Source: WHSW01 sp963851045
Lineage (GTDB): Bacteria > Actinomycetota > Thermoleophilia > Solirubrobacterales > 70-9
Length of the DNA: 64,000 bases
NCBI GenBank assembly: GCA_963851045.1
Contig: CAWKNC010000002.1
Span: 1,116,001-1,180,000, forward strand
Direction of reading: 5' to 3'
Part shown: positions 38,781-48,606 of the stretch, one piece after another
Numbering within the stretch: the stretch's first letter is position 1
Layout: each line of letters begins with the position of its first letter
The notes under the pieces: generated by a model
What the model saw: the letters and a program-made list of their open reading frames with translations, nothing else
Told to the model about the DNA's origin: nothing
Database searches by the model: none
Translations under genes and position numbers: made by a program

Positions 38781-39218
38781 GTGGCCGACCCCTGTCTCTT
38801 CTGTCGGATCGTTGCGGGCGAGGAGCCCGCGGAGTTCGTCTTCGCCGATGCTGACGTCGTCGCGTTTCTCGACGTCCGCCCGGTCTTTCACGGCCATACG
38901 CTTGTCGTCCCCCGGGCCCACTTTGAGACCCTGACGGATCTTCCTGACGGGCTGGTCGAGACCTATTTCGCAGATGTCCAGATGCTGTCGATGGCTGTGC
39001 GCGACGCGATGTCAGCCCAGGGCTCGTTCGTCGCGATCAACAATGTCGTGAGCCAGTCCGTGCCGCACCTTCACACGCATGTCGTGCCGCGGGTCAAGAA
39101 GGACGGTCTGCGCGGGTTCTTCTGGCCGCGCACCAAGTACGACGCCGGCGCACACGCGGCCGAGACGGCCGAGAAGATTCGTGCTGCCGTCAGCGAAGTC
39201 GAAGCGTCTCGAAGCTGA
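38781..39218 (+). CDS. HIT family protein
   Basis: A 145-residue histidine-triad nucleotide hydrolase with C-L-F-C-R-I near residue 5, the G-H-T-L-V-V-P-R strand near 39-46, N-N-V near 90 and the triad H-L-H-T-H-V-V-P-R near 98-106. Starts with GTG one base after the kinase stop. Its end overlaps, tail to tail, the last 29 bases of the nuclease-like gene on the other strand. Confidence 0.93.
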   Translation: MADPCLFCRIVAGEEPAEFVFADADVVAFLDVRPVFHGHTLVVPRAHFETLTDLPDGLVETYFADVQMLSMAVRDAMSAQGSFVAINNVVSQSVPHLHTHVVPRVKKDGLRGFFWPRTKYDAGAHAAETAEKIRAAVSEVEASRS

Positions 39219-39600
39219 CGCGCCCCTCGACTACGGCTCGCTCGACCTCGAGCTCGTTGGCATTGAGGCGGCCCGATCCAGTCTTGACCTCGACGAGGAC
39301 GACCTCGCGCAGCTCGCCCGACGCGAGTCCGTCGAAGACGACATAGTCGATCGGCGCGCCGATGAAGCGTGCCTCGGTCGGGTCGAAGCGCTCCGAGAAC
39401 GCCGGTACGAGCGGCGCCATCTGCTCGCCCGCCTTGCCGGCGAGAACGCCCCTGCTGCGCTTGGCCGCGTCCCTGCGCGCGTCCTCGAGATCGCCGGCGC
39501 CGTAGCGGTGAGTGAGCCGGTATCGCAAATACGAAAGCGACACGGCTGCGAGGGCCACGAGCGCCAGCACGAGCAGGCCGGTTGCGGTCGTCGCGTTCAT
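39190..39600 (-). CDS. Membrane-anchored Holliday-junction-resolvase-like nuclease domain protein
   Basis: From the ATG at 39598-39600 it has 136 residues: one N-terminal TM segment (L-L-V-L-A-L-V-A-L-A-A-V-S-L near 9-22), a basic linker, and a PD-(D/E)xK-type core with D-Y-V-V-F-D-G near 86-92 and V-E-V-K-T-G near 105-110. This matches the predicted endonuclease family distantly related to archaeal Hjc. A nuclease tied to the membrane is unusual; its substrate is not known. The overlap with the HIT gene is convergent. Confidence 0.78.
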   Translation of the reverse strand: MNATTATGLLVLALVALAAVSLSYLRYRLTHRYGAGDLEDARRDAAKRSRGVLAGKAGEQMAPLVPAFSERFDPTEARFIGAPIDYVVFDGLASGELREVVLVEVKTGSGRLNANELEVERAVVEGRVSFETLRLR

Positions 39601-39610
39601 CGGGCCAGTA

Positions 39611-40462
39611 TCACGGGTCGTTGCTCGCCCGATAGCCAACGTTATGGGCGATCAAGCCGAGTCCGTCAATCGCCCGAAACGCCGCCGGCTCGAGTCGACC
39701 GCGCGCGAGATGTACCGCGATGTCGCGGACGCTGCCGGCGAGCCCGGCCGCGAGCGGCCATCGCGGCGCGGCTCCAGGGCGGCGCTCATTGAGCCAGCGC
39801 GAACCGGCTCCGTAGCGCGCCACCATCGACAGAAACGAGACGATGTCGTCCCGGTGGTGATGCTCAACCTCAGCACTCGCCCGGCGCTCGAGTTCCCAGC
39901 CCGCGTCCTGGAGGCGCCAGCAGAGATCGACGTCGCCGCCTGAGCGAATCGCGTCGGCAAAGCCGCCCACCTGCTCGAACGCGTCGCGGCGGACCAGGAG
40001 GTTCCCGGTGGCCGCACCCGCGCCCCCCTTGGCGTGCATGCCGTCGACCTGGTCGAGAAAGTTGCGATCGCGCGCGTAGCGCGCCAGCAAAGAGTCCTGG
40101 CCAGCGCGCCCAACGATCGCGCCTGCGACGACCCCTGCCTGCGTTGACGGTGGCGGATCGAAGTAATGCGCGATCAGGTCACTGGCGGGGACGCAGTCGG
40201 CGTCGATGAACAGCAGCCACTCCCCGCTCGCCTCGGCCGCACCGGCGTTGCGCGCGTAGTAGGACGAGCGCACCTCCGGGCATCGCACGACGGTGGCGAT
40301 GTCGCCGAGGGCCGCGCCAGCCACCCCTTCGTCGCTGTTGTCGGCGACGATCAGCTCGTCGCCGAAAGCGAGTTCAAGCCGCTCGAAAGCTGTCGCAGCA
40401 CGCCGGGCATAGTCGCCATCGCCGTGCAACGGAACGACGACGCTGACGGCGCTTCGCGTCAA
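39611..40462 (-). CDS. Family 2 glycosyltransferase
   Basis: A 283-residue GT-A enzyme: S-V-V-V-P-L-H near residue 7, V-A-D-N-S near 39, the D-x-D motif in F-I-D-A-D-C near 89-94, and G-N-L-L-V-R-R / F-V-G-G-x-D-V-D-L-C-W-R near 160-185 as the acceptor-site region. No clear TM segment. It overlaps rel by 4 bases. Donor and acceptor are unknown. Confidence 0.9.
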   Translation of the reverse strand: MTRSAVSVVVPLHGDGDYARRAATAFERLELAFGDELIVADNSDEGVAGAALGDIATVVRCPEVRSSYYARNAGAAEASGEWLLFIDADCVPASDLIAHYFDPPPSTQAGVVAGAIVGRAGQDSLLARYARDRNFLDQVDGMHAKGGAGAATGNLLVRRDAFEQVGGFADAIRSGGDVDLCWRLQDAGWELERRASAEVEHHHRDDIVSFLSMVARYGAGSRWLNERRPGAAPRWPLAAGLAGSVRDIAVHLARGRLEPAAFRAIDGLGLIAHNVGYRASNDP

Positions 40463-42921
40463 TCGGTCGGGGTGACGCGGTATGCGTCGAAGACCGAGTC
40501 GAGGCTGCGCAGGCGGTTGATCGCAGCCTTGAGCTGCTGCGAGTCTCCCACCTCAACGACGAAGCGGTTGCGGACCATTGGATGCTTGGTCGAGCAGTTG
40601 GCCTCGAGGATGTTCACGCCCGCCTCCGAGAAGGTCCTCGAGAGGTCTTCAAGGAGACGGGTTCGGTCCCAAGCGTCCACCTGCAGCTCGACCCGGTAGG
40701 AGGTGGCGTTGTCGCCGGCCCACGAGACGTTGGTGAAGCGCTCCGGCGCCTTCATGAGCGCCTCGACGTTCTTGCAGTCGTCGCGATGAATCGTGATCCC
40801 GCGCCCGAGGGAGACGTAGCCGACGATCTCGTCGCCGGGAACCGGGCGACAGCACTTGGCCAGGCGGACGACGACGTCGTCGACCCCCTCGACCTTGATT
40901 CCGTAGTTCGACGCCTCCTGCGTGCGGCGCTGACGCTCGTCGCGTCCCTCGAGCACGCTCGCGAGTCGCGCCTCGGTCTCGTCGCCGGCGACCGCATCGC
41001 CGGACTTCAAGCGTGTCATCAGCTTGTTGACCACGGTCTTCGGCGAGACCTTGCTCTGGCCAACCGCGATGTAGAAGTCGTCCGCCTTGCGGAAGCCGAC
41101 CTCGCGAATCACATCGGCAAGCAACGGCGACCCCGCGATCCGCTGCGGCGGCAACCCGTTCTTGCGCAGAGCCGTCTGAAGCTCCTCGCGGCCACGGCGT
41201 TCGGCGTCCTCTCGGCGTTCGCGCTTGAGCGACGCCCGGATCTTGTTGCGGGCGCGGCTGGTGCGCACGAGCGCGAGCCAGTCGCGCGACGGGCCGCGGT
41301 CCTGCTTTGAGGTGAGGATCTCGACGATGTCGCCGCTTCGCAGCGTGTAGTGCAGCGGCACGATCTTGCCGTTGACCTTGGCGCCGACGCAGCGGTGGCC
41401 GATATCTGTATGAACGGAGTAGGCGAAGTCCAGCGGCGTCGATCCCGCCGACAGGTTCTTGACCTCGCCCTTCGGCGTGAAGACGAAGACCTCGTCCTCG
41501 AAGAGGTCCACTTTGAGCGCCTGAAGGAACTCGGCCGGATCCTCGTCGCCGTCCTCCTCGAGCAGCTGACGCAGCCAGGTCATCTTGTCGCGCTGGGATT
41601 CGCCGCGGGTGGCACCCTCCTTGTAGATCACGTGAGCGGCGATCCCATACTCGGCGGTCTCGTGCATCTCCGGGGTCCGGATCTGAATCTCGAGCGGGCG
41701 TCCCTCGGGGCCGATCACCGTGGTGTGAAGGGCCTGGTAGAGGTTGAGCTTCGGCGTCGCGATCAGGTCCTTGAACCGCCCGGGCAGCGGCTTCCACAGC
41801 GAGTGGATGATCCCGATCGCGCCGTAGCAATCCTTGACCGAGTCGACGATGACCCGCATGGCGGTGAGGTCGTAGATCTCATTGAACTCACGACCCTTCT
41901 TGGTCATTTTCGAGTAGATCGAATAGAAGTGCTTCGCGCGCCCGGAGATCTGGGCCTCGATTCCGACCTTTGCGAGTTCGCCTCCGAGGAACTCGCCGGC
42001 CTCCGAGACGTAGTCCTCGCGCTCGACGCGCTGCTGGGCCACCAGCTTCTTGATCTCCTCGTACTTGCGCGGATGCAGGCGCTGGAACGAAAGGTCCTCG
42101 AGCTCCCATTTGATCGCGTGGATTCCGAGGCGGTGCGCGAGCGGCGCGTAGATCTCAAGAGTCTCGCGCGCCTTTTCCATCTGCTTTTGCTTGTTGAGCG
42201 CCTCGAGGGTCCGCATGTTGTGGAGACGGTCGGCGAGCTTGATGAGGATGACCCGCACATCGGTGGCCATCGCCACCATCATCTTCCGGTAGTTCTCAGC
42301 CTGGTGCTCGTCGCGGCTTTGGAAGGTGATCCCCGTGAGCTTCGTGACACCGTCGACCAGAGCGGCCACCGAATCGCCGAACGTCTCGCGAACCTCGTCG
42401 AGGCTCGCGGAGGTGTCCTCGACCGTGTCGTGCAGGAGCGCGGCGCAGAGTGTCTCGGTATCCAGCCGCAGGCCTGCGCAGATTTTCGCGACCTCGACGG
42501 GGTGCGTGATGAAGTCCTCGCCGGACTTGCGCTTCTGGTCGGTGTGGCGCTCGCAGGCGAAGGCAAAGGCGCGCGCGGTTGCGTCGCGATCGATCTCCTC
42601 GCTTCCGTTCGACGTGTGCTCGCCGACGACCGCGAAGAGGTCTCCGAGCAGCGCACGCTCTTCAGCGTCGAGGTCCTTGGTGATCTCGTTGATCGGGGCG
42701 GCCGCACCGCCAGGCTCCCCCGCGCCGACCTGGATGTGGCCACGGCGAACGAGCGCCGCTGTTGCCGGCTCCGCCCGCTCTAGGTCTGTCTTCGCCCGGT
42801 CAGGAATCTTCGACCCTCCTCGTGCCGCTCCCGATAAGCGACGAACGCCGGGGAACGCTCCAGGTCCGTCCCGGTCGAGGATACGACGCTGAGTGCTCGG
42901 TTTGGGCCGGATCCGCCCCAT
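40459..42921 (-). CDS. rel: Bifunctional (p)ppGpp synthetase/hydrolase
   Basis: Rel makes and degrades (p)ppGpp. Domains in order: HD hydrolase with H-D-T-V-E-D-T, synthetase with R-V-I-V-D-S and L-N-L-Y-Q-A-L-H-T-T, TGS (V-F-V-F-T-P-K-G), the zinc-finger region K-C-C-R-P-V-P-G-D-E, and a C-terminal ACT domain. From the ATG at 42919-42921 it is 820 residues and overlaps recJ by 142 bases. No ATG, GTG or TTG follows in frame before the HD domain, but an ATT at 42805-42807 has GGAGG 8 bases upstream and would give 782 residues, near the family length. Start unresolved. Confidence 0.95.
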   Translation of the reverse strand: MGRIRPKPSTQRRILDRDGPGAFPGVRRLSGAARGGSKIPDRAKTDLERAEPATAALVRRGHIQVGAGEPGGAAAPINEITKDLDAEERALLGDLFAVVGEHTSNGSEEIDRDATARAFAFACERHTDQKRKSGEDFITHPVEVAKICAGLRLDTETLCAALLHDTVEDTSASLDEVRETFGDSVAALVDGVTKLTGITFQSRDEHQAENYRKMMVAMATDVRVILIKLADRLHNMRTLEALNKQKQMEKARETLEIYAPLAHRLGIHAIKWELEDLSFQRLHPRKYEEIKKLVAQQRVEREDYVSEAGEFLGGELAKVGIEAQISGRAKHFYSIYSKMTKKGREFNEIYDLTAMRVIVDSVKDCYGAIGIIHSLWKPLPGRFKDLIATPKLNLYQALHTTVIGPEGRPLEIQIRTPEMHETAEYGIAAHVIYKEGATRGESQRDKMTWLRQLLEEDGDEDPAEFLQALKVDLFEDEVFVFTPKGEVKNLSAGSTPLDFAYSVHTDIGHRCVGAKVNGKIVPLHYTLRSGDIVEILTSKQDRGPSRDWLALVRTSRARNKIRASLKRERREDAERRGREELQTALRKNGLPPQRIAGSPLLADVIREVGFRKADDFYIAVGQSKVSPKTVVNKLMTRLKSGDAVAGDETEARLASVLEGRDERQRRTQEASNYGIKVEGVDDVVVRLAKCCRPVPGDEIVGYVSLGRGITIHRDDCKNVEALMKAPERFTNVSWAGDNATSYRVELQVDAWDRTRLLEDLSRTFSEAGVNILEANCSTKHPMVRNRFVVEVGDSQQLKAAINRLRSLDSVFDAYRVTPTD

Positions 42922-45323
42922 CGCGCGAGGTCCAGCTCGCTCAGGACGCGCACCATTCGTGCGCTGCATTCCGCCGAGCGGGGGTGGGTCCGGCCGTCGC
43001 CGCAGATGATCCGCCTCAGCGCGTCGAGGCCGATCGGACCCGTTCCCGCGGCTCCCAGGGCCCGATAGAGATCCGCCAAAGAACTGCGTGACGGCCATTC
43101 ATCCGCGTGGACCCGCAGCGCGAACTCGCGCTCGGCGTCGCCGTCGACGCGATGCAGATATCCGCAGCCAAGTCGGCTCAGGCGCAGCAGATGGGCAAAT
43201 GGCGGCGGGTCGATCACGACCACGTGCGCGAACCGCGACGCAAGCGCTGGGTTGCGGGCGAGGGATGCCCAGTCGGCGAGCACAACCCCCGCGCCGGCGA
43301 CGAGGACGCGGGCCTCGGCCGCCGCAATCGCTTCGTCGGGCATGCGCGGCGACACGATGGCCAGCTCACCACCGCCGAAGCGCGCGGGACGGGCAGCCCG
43401 TTCAACGAGCTCACGACGGCGAAGCGAGTCCGAACAGAGCGCGAGGACCGACTCTCCACTCGAGGCAAGCGCCGCGATCGTCGCGATCACCGAGGGGCTC
43501 TTGCGCGCGACCTCGTCGCGCTCGGCCTTGATCGCCGGCTCCGCGGGGGGCCACGGATCGAGGTCGCACAGGGCCTCCAGGTCATGGCGACGCCAGAACT
43601 CGTGGTCGGACAGTTCGTCGCACTGCTCAGCCGATGCATCACCGATCGGGTAGAGCCGCCCAAGCACGACACGGGGCTCAACCGCGCCGTTCCAGTGGTT
43701 GAGCTCGAGCTCAACCGAGACGTCGTGCGGATCGGCAACCGCGGATGCGAGTGAGCCGTTCACGCCGAAGGCGACCCCCGAAGCGCGCGCCGGACCGCTT
43801 TGGATCACGAACCTGGAGTGCTTGTCTCCCTCCCCCATCGGACGCAGGTCTCCGACCCGAGCGCCGGCGACGAGCAACCGAATGCTCGGGTTGCCGTTGC
43901 CAAACGGCCCAAGCCGGGCGAGTTGCTCGGCAACATCGTGACCCAGGCTCTCACCGCCGACAACCGCGTCGACCACGTCTGGCACAGCCTCCGGCATGCC
44001 GGCACGGGCCGTGGCGCAATGTTCGGCGAACGCCCGCTGAAACGCGGCTACGCGGTCGCTTTCGATCTCGAGCCCGGCGGCCGCACGATGGCCCCCGTGC
44101 CGGGCGAGATGCTCGCCGCAGGCGTCGAGCGCGCCCAGGAGGTCGAAGCCGGGGATGCTGCGACCCGAGCCCCTCCCCCGCTCGCCATCGAGGGCGATCA
44201 GGACCACCGGCTTGTGATGGCGCTCGGCCATCCGCGAAGCGACGATCCCAACGACACCCGCGTGCCAGCCCTCGCCGGCAAGCGCGAGTCCGGGCGCGTC
44301 TGCCAGCTCGGGAGGCAGTTCGGCGCGTGCCCGCTCGGCCGCCGCCAGCGTCTCGCGCTCGACCTCGCGCCGCTCGAAGTTGGCGCGGTCAAGCTCGGTC
44401 GCGATCTCCGCCGCGCGGTCCTCCTCAGTCGCCAGCATCAACTCGACCCCGGCGTCGGCGCGGTAGAGGCGGCCCGCGGCGTTGATCCGCGGGCCCAGGC
44501 GAAAGCCGAAATCGACCTCGTTGACGGTCTCCGGAGCCACGGAGGCGATAGCCATCAACGCGCGCAGCCCGGGGCGCCGCGCCTGCCGGGCCACGGCGAT
44601 GCCTCGCCGCACAAGCGCGCGATTCTCGCCACGCAGCGAAACCAGGTCGGCGACGGTGGCGAGAGCCACGAGATCGAGCTCGCACTCGACCGCATCGGCT
44701 CCGCGCAAAGCGACAGCGAGCTTGTATGCGACGCCGGCGGCGCAGAGCTCGTGGAAGTCATAGCCGGAGACGACTGGATGCAGGATCGGGCAGTCAGGGA
44801 GCCTGGCGCCGGGCTGGTGGTGATCGGTGACGATCACCTCGATCCCCGCCTCCTTGGCAGCCGCGACCGCGTCAACCGCGTTGATGGCGCAGTCGACCGT
44901 GATCAGCAGCGAGGTTCCGCGTTTTGCGAGGGTCTCGACGCTGGCCTGCGTCAGGCCGTATCCGTCTGTCAACCGCCCGGGGATCAGCCAATCGCAGTCA
45001 GCGCCGAGCACGCGCAGCGTCCGCACGAGGATCGCGGTCGCGCTGACGCCGTCCACGTCGTAGTCGCCGTGGACGGTGATCCGGCGGCCGGCATCGATCG
45101 CGGCCCGGATCCGCTCGCAGACCTCGGCCATGGCCTCGAAATCGAACGGATCGTGATCATCGGCAGCCTCGAGAAAAGCTCGCGCCCGCTCAACCGTGCG
45201 ATAGCCCCGGCGAACGAGCGTCACAGCGACCGGCTCGGCGAGATCCAGCCCGTCCATCAGCGCTCGCACCTCGGCGTATGCGTAAGGCTCCAGCGAGAAC
45301 GATCTGGCGGTAGCGGTGGCCAC
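42780..45323 (-). CDS. recJ: Single-stranded-DNA-specific exonuclease RecJ
   Basis: RecJ degrades single-stranded DNA 5'-to-3' in recombination and mismatch repair. The 847-residue protein has the DHH motifs H-G-D-Y-D-V-D-G near residue 84, T-V-D-C near 142 and T-D-H-H-Q-P-G near 165, the DHHA1 G-S-G-R-S and G-G-H-R-A-A-A-G near 400, an OB-like domain, and a 250-residue C-terminal extension of the Bacillus/Deinococcus type. It lies between secDF and rel, where many Actinomycetota have apt. Confidence 0.95.
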   Translation of the reverse strand: MATATARSFSLEPYAYAEVRALMDGLDLAEPVAVTLVRRGYRTVERARAFLEAADDHDPFDFEAMAEVCERIRAAIDAGRRITVHGDYDVDGVSATAILVRTLRVLGADCDWLIPGRLTDGYGLTQASVETLAKRGTSLLITVDCAINAVDAVAAAKEAGIEVIVTDHHQPGARLPDCPILHPVVSGYDFHELCAAGVAYKLAVALRGADAVECELDLVALATVADLVSLRGENRALVRRGIAVARQARRPGLRALMAIASVAPETVNEVDFGFRLGPRINAAGRLYRADAGVELMLATEEDRAAEIATELDRANFERREVERETLAAAERARAELPPELADAPGLALAGEGWHAGVVGIVASRMAERHHKPVVLIALDGERGRGSGRSIPGFDLLGALDACGEHLARHGGHRAAAGLEIESDRVAAFQRAFAEHCATARAGMPEAVPDVVDAVVGGESLGHDVAEQLARLGPFGNGNPSIRLLVAGARVGDLRPMGEGDKHSRFVIQSGPARASGVAFGVNGSLASAVADPHDVSVELELNHWNGAVEPRVVLGRLYPIGDASAEQCDELSDHEFWRRHDLEALCDLDPWPPAEPAIKAERDEVARKSPSVIATIAALASSGESVLALCSDSLRRRELVERAARPARFGGGELAIVSPRMPDEAIAAAEARVLVAGAGVVLADWASLARNPALASRFAHVVVIDPPPFAHLLRLSRLGCGYLHRVDGDAEREFALRVHADEWPSRSSLADLYRALGAAGTGPIGLDALRRIICGDGRTHPRSAECSARMVRVLSELDLARWGGSGPNRALSVVSSTGTDLERSPAFVAYRERHEEGRRFLTGRRQT

Positions 45324-45389
45324 GATGCCAGGCTGGCGTGCGGTGCGGACGGAACTTCGCCCCCCGCGTCAGCGCAATTTGCGGGAGCG

Positions 45390-45668
45390 TCAGGCCGGTT
45401 CGACAGCCTGCGCGCGCTCTCGGCGCACGCCGATGGTGTAGATCGCCAACATCCCGAGGAGCGTCCCCGGGATCGCGAAGAGAACCGTCTCGATTCCGGT
45501 CTGGCCAATGCTGTCGCCGGTGATCACCTGGCCTATTGCGCCTGTGATCATCGCGCCGGTCGCGGCTCCCAGCAGCGCGCCGACGATCCCCGCCCAGAAA
45601 CGGTCGGGGATGAAGACCGTGAAGTGCCAGATGGCAACCCCGGTGGTGAACCAGACGAGTGCGGCCAT
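45390..45668 (-). CDS. Small integral membrane protein
   Basis: A 92-residue protein from the ATG at 45666-45668, 4 bases after secDF. Three hydrophobic segments are visible: V-W-F-T-T-G-V-A-I-W near 5, A-G-I-V-G-A-L-L-G-A-A-T-G-A near 27-40 and V-L-F-A-I-P-G-T-L-L-G-M-L-A near 63-76, then a short charged tail. The glycine-rich middle resembles small transglycosylase-associated-like membrane proteins, but I do not assign the family. It could be cotranscribed with secDF. Confidence 0.72.
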   Translation of the reverse strand: MAALVWFTTGVAIWHFTVFIPDRFWAGIVGALLGAATGAMITGAIGQVITGDSIGQTGIETVLFAIPGTLLGMLAIYTIGVRRERAQAVEPA

Positions 45669-45672
45669 CAGA

Positions 45673-48600
45673 TCACCTACTCCTCCCGTGCTTGCGCCGG
45701 CGGCGCGACTGCTTCTTTGGCGGCTTCGGCGGCTGCGTGCGCGCCGCGCCCGTCTCGGAACGCCCCGCCACGCCCTCGCCGGTCTCCTCGGCGCTCGGCT
45801 CCGGCGGCGTCGCGCGCCCGACCGGCGGCTCGTCGACGGCCACCGGCGCGGTCGGCGGCGAGGTCCGGGGTGGGGTCGGCGGTGCCACCGCAGCGTCCGA
45901 TCCGTCGCCGACGGCCCCCGCGGCGGCATGGCGCTCGACCTCGTCGATCCTCGCGACCACGTTGTCCTCCGGGAAGGTCGGAACCCTGCCCATGGCCTCG
46001 AGAATCCGGGCCCGCCTCGACCGGTAAGCGGGCTCGCGTTCCTTCCACTCGGTCAGAACCGGTGCCGCGATGAAGATCGACGAGTACGTACCGGAGGCAA
46101 CGCCGACCATCATCGCGAAGGCGAAGTCGCGCAGGGTCTCGCCGCCGAAGGCCAGCAGCATGCCGATCAAGAACACGGTCGAGAGGCCGGTGATCAGGGA
46201 TCGGGTCAGAACCTCGCTCATCGAGCGGTTGACAATCTGCGAGAACGCGGCACGCGGCATGCGCGGAACGTTTTCGCGGATGCGGTCGAAGACGATGATC
46301 GTGTCGTACATCGAGTAGCCGAGAATCGTCAGGAAGGCGGCGACCGTTCCCGCTGTCACCTCCCGGCCGACAAGGGCATAGATGCCCGCTGTGATGAGGA
46401 TGTCGTGAATCAGGGCGATGAGGACGGGCACCGCGTACTTCGCCTCGAATCGGATCGCGACGTACACGGCGATCACGAGGAGGCTGAAGATGATCGCGAT
46501 GACGGCCTTGTTGGCGACCTGTTCGCCGAAGGTCGGCCCCACCGTCTGCTGATCGAAGCTGAGATCGCCGTTTTCCAGCCCGAAGTTCTCGTCGACGATC
46601 GTCTTGACCTCGTTCGCCTCATCGGGCGTGAGCTGGGCCGAGATCTGCAGGACGTTGGTGCCGAACTGCGGGTTCTCCGACTCCTGGATCTTCACCGCAT
46701 CAGCGTCGGGAATGCCCCCGGCTGCGAGGGCGTCGCGAACCTCGTCGACGCTTGCCTCCTCGGCGAGCGCCACCTGGATGCGAGAGCCGGACTCGAAGTC
46801 GATGCCGAAGTTGAGCTGCTGGGTGGCGAAGGCAATCGCGCCGATCGCGAGGATCGCGCCAGAGACCGAGAAGAAGTACTTGGACGCGCGGGTGAAGTCG
46901 AATTTCCACTGCTTGCCCTCCCCGCTGGCACCCAGCAGCGCACGCGAGCTCAGGACCTTCGAGCGCCCGAGGATTCCGAGGATCGCTTGCGTGAAGAGAA
47001 CCGCGGTAAATAGAGCGACGATCGTTCCGATGCCGAGCGTGAGCGCGAACCCCTTCACGCCAGCGGTCGCAAGCCCAAAGAGGATGAACGCCGTCAACAG
47101 GGTGATGACGTTGGCGTCGATGATCGTCGCGATGCCCTTGCGATAACCCTCGGAGATCGCTGAGAGCATGGATCGCCCGGCGCGGGCCTCCTCCTTGATG
47201 CGCTCGAAGATGACGATGTTCGAGTCCGCCGCGACACCGATGGTGAGGATCAATCCGGCGATACCAGGGAGCGTCACCGTGATCGGCAACAGCTTGATCA
47301 TCGCCAGATAAAAGAGGGCGTAGACCAGCAGACCCAGTCCCGCGATGAGGCCGAGGAAGCGGTAGTAGAACATGAGGAAGATCAGGACGATCCCGAGGCC
47401 GAGCAGACCGGCCTTGAGGCCCTGGTCGAGCGCCTGCTGGCCGAGCGTCGCCGAAACCGTCGACTGGCTGATCAGCGCCAGCTTGATCGGCAATGCGCCG
47501 ATCCGAAGTACCTCTGCGAGGTCCTGAGCCTCCGTGAGGCTGTCCAGCCCGGAGATCTGGGCGCCCGTGCGGCCGTCGATCCCGTTGGGGTTGGCAACGA
47601 AGTTGATGATCGGTCGCGAGACGAGCTCACCGTCGAGGACGATCGCGAACGAACCCGAGAACTGATCGGCGTCGTTCTCGGAGATCGTCGTGCAGGGGCT
47701 ACCGGTCGCCGTCAGGCAGTTGTCAAGACCGCGCTGGGCGATGTCCTGTGTGACGCGCTGGAAGGCGTCACGCCCCTCGTCGGTGAAGCCGAAGGTCACG
47801 TTCGGCTGGTTTGTGACCGGGTCGAACTCCTGCTTGGGGTCGGTGATCTCGTTGCCCGAAAGGCCCGGCTGGTCGCGTAGGACGAAGAACTGCGAGGTGC
47901 CCCCGACGGACTCGTCGACATCCTCGGTGGCGGCGTCGTCAGCCGGCTTGTCTTCGGCCACCACGGTTCCGCGCGGGACCGTGATCACGCGGGTGTTGTC
48001 GGGCTGGCGCTGGTCCGGATAGCTGAGGAAGAGGTCAGCCCTGTTTTCCGATGGCTCGCCGATCACCTGCAGGGAGGCTTCGTCGAACAAAAAATACGTG
48101 TCGCCGCTGGTGGTGCAGCCCTGCTGCCGGCACTGCTCCTCTGACTCCTCGGCCTGCTTCGAGGCCGCCTCGACGGCGTCGATCAGCCGGTTGTATGGCC
48201 GCGCGGTCGGGTCGGCAACGTCCTCGTCGGGCGGGATGACGTTCGGCTCGAAGTCATAGAGGTAGAGCTGAGCCGTGGTCCCGATCTGCTCAGTTGCTCG
48301 CGCGGAGTTCGAAACGTTGGGAAGGTCGACCTGAATCCCGTCGCTGCCAATTCGAGAGATCTCCGGCTCGGAGACGCCGAGCGAGTCGACGCGCTGGCGG
48401 ATGATCTCGATGGCGCGGTCGATGTCCTCTGGGGTGACCTCGGGGACCTGCGGGGTGGCGCGGCCCTGGTAGACGAGCTCGGTGCCGCCCTCGAGATCAA
48501 GTCCGAGCACCGTCGGCTTCTGCGTGATCGCATAGATCGAACCGCCGATCAGGGCGAGCACGAGCGCGAGGATGATCAGGCTGGTACGCCGCTTACCCAT
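45673..48600 (-). CDS. secDF: Fused protein-export subunit SecDF
   Basis: SecDF uses the proton gradient to help SecYEG export proteins. SecD and SecF are fused in 975 residues. SecD has L-G-L-D-L-E-G-G-T near 33-41, a large P1 domain with an extra C-R-Q-Q-G-C stretch near 160-165, and six TM helices; SecF begins near residue 560 with F-G-I-D-F-E-S-G-S, carries its own six helices and ends near 880 in a long Pro/Arg-rich cytoplasmic tail. Actinomycetota usually encode separate secD and secF. No yajC is upstream. Confidence 0.95.
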   Translation of the reverse strand: MGKRRTSLIILALVLALIGGSIYAITQKPTVLGLDLEGGTELVYQGRATPQVPEVTPEDIDRAIEIIRQRVDSLGVSEPEISRIGSDGIQVDLPNVSNSARATEQIGTTAQLYLYDFEPNVIPPDEDVADPTARPYNRLIDAVEAASKQAEESEEQCRQQGCTTSGDTYFLFDEASLQVIGEPSENRADLFLSYPDQRQPDNTRVITVPRGTVVAEDKPADDAATEDVDESVGGTSQFFVLRDQPGLSGNEITDPKQEFDPVTNQPNVTFGFTDEGRDAFQRVTQDIAQRGLDNCLTATGSPCTTISENDADQFSGSFAIVLDGELVSRPIINFVANPNGIDGRTGAQISGLDSLTEAQDLAEVLRIGALPIKLALISQSTVSATLGQQALDQGLKAGLLGLGIVLIFLMFYYRFLGLIAGLGLLVYALFYLAMIKLLPITVTLPGIAGLILTIGVAADSNIVIFERIKEEARAGRSMLSAISEGYRKGIATIIDANVITLLTAFILFGLATAGVKGFALTLGIGTIVALFTAVLFTQAILGILGRSKVLSSRALLGASGEGKQWKFDFTRASKYFFSVSGAILAIGAIAFATQQLNFGIDFESGSRIQVALAEEASVDEVRDALAAGGIPDADAVKIQESENPQFGTNVLQISAQLTPDEANEVKTIVDENFGLENGDLSFDQQTVGPTFGEQVANKAVIAIIFSLLVIAVYVAIRFEAKYAVPVLIALIHDILITAGIYALVGREVTAGTVAAFLTILGYSMYDTIIVFDRIRENVPRMPRAAFSQIVNRSMSEVLTRSLITGLSTVFLIGMLLAFGGETLRDFAFAMMVGVASGTYSSIFIAAPVLTEWKEREPAYRSRRARILEAMGRVPTFPEDNVVARIDEVERHAAAGAVGDGSDAAVAPPTPPRTSPPTAPVAVDEPPVGRATPPEPSAEETGEGVAGRSETGAARTQPPKPPKKQSRRRRKHGRSR

Positions 48601-48606
48601 GGAGGC

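Noticed and set aside
43800..46073. A 757-codon rightward open frame opposite recJ and secDF
   Set aside because: Lies antisense to two certain genes with conserved motifs; composition is a shadow.
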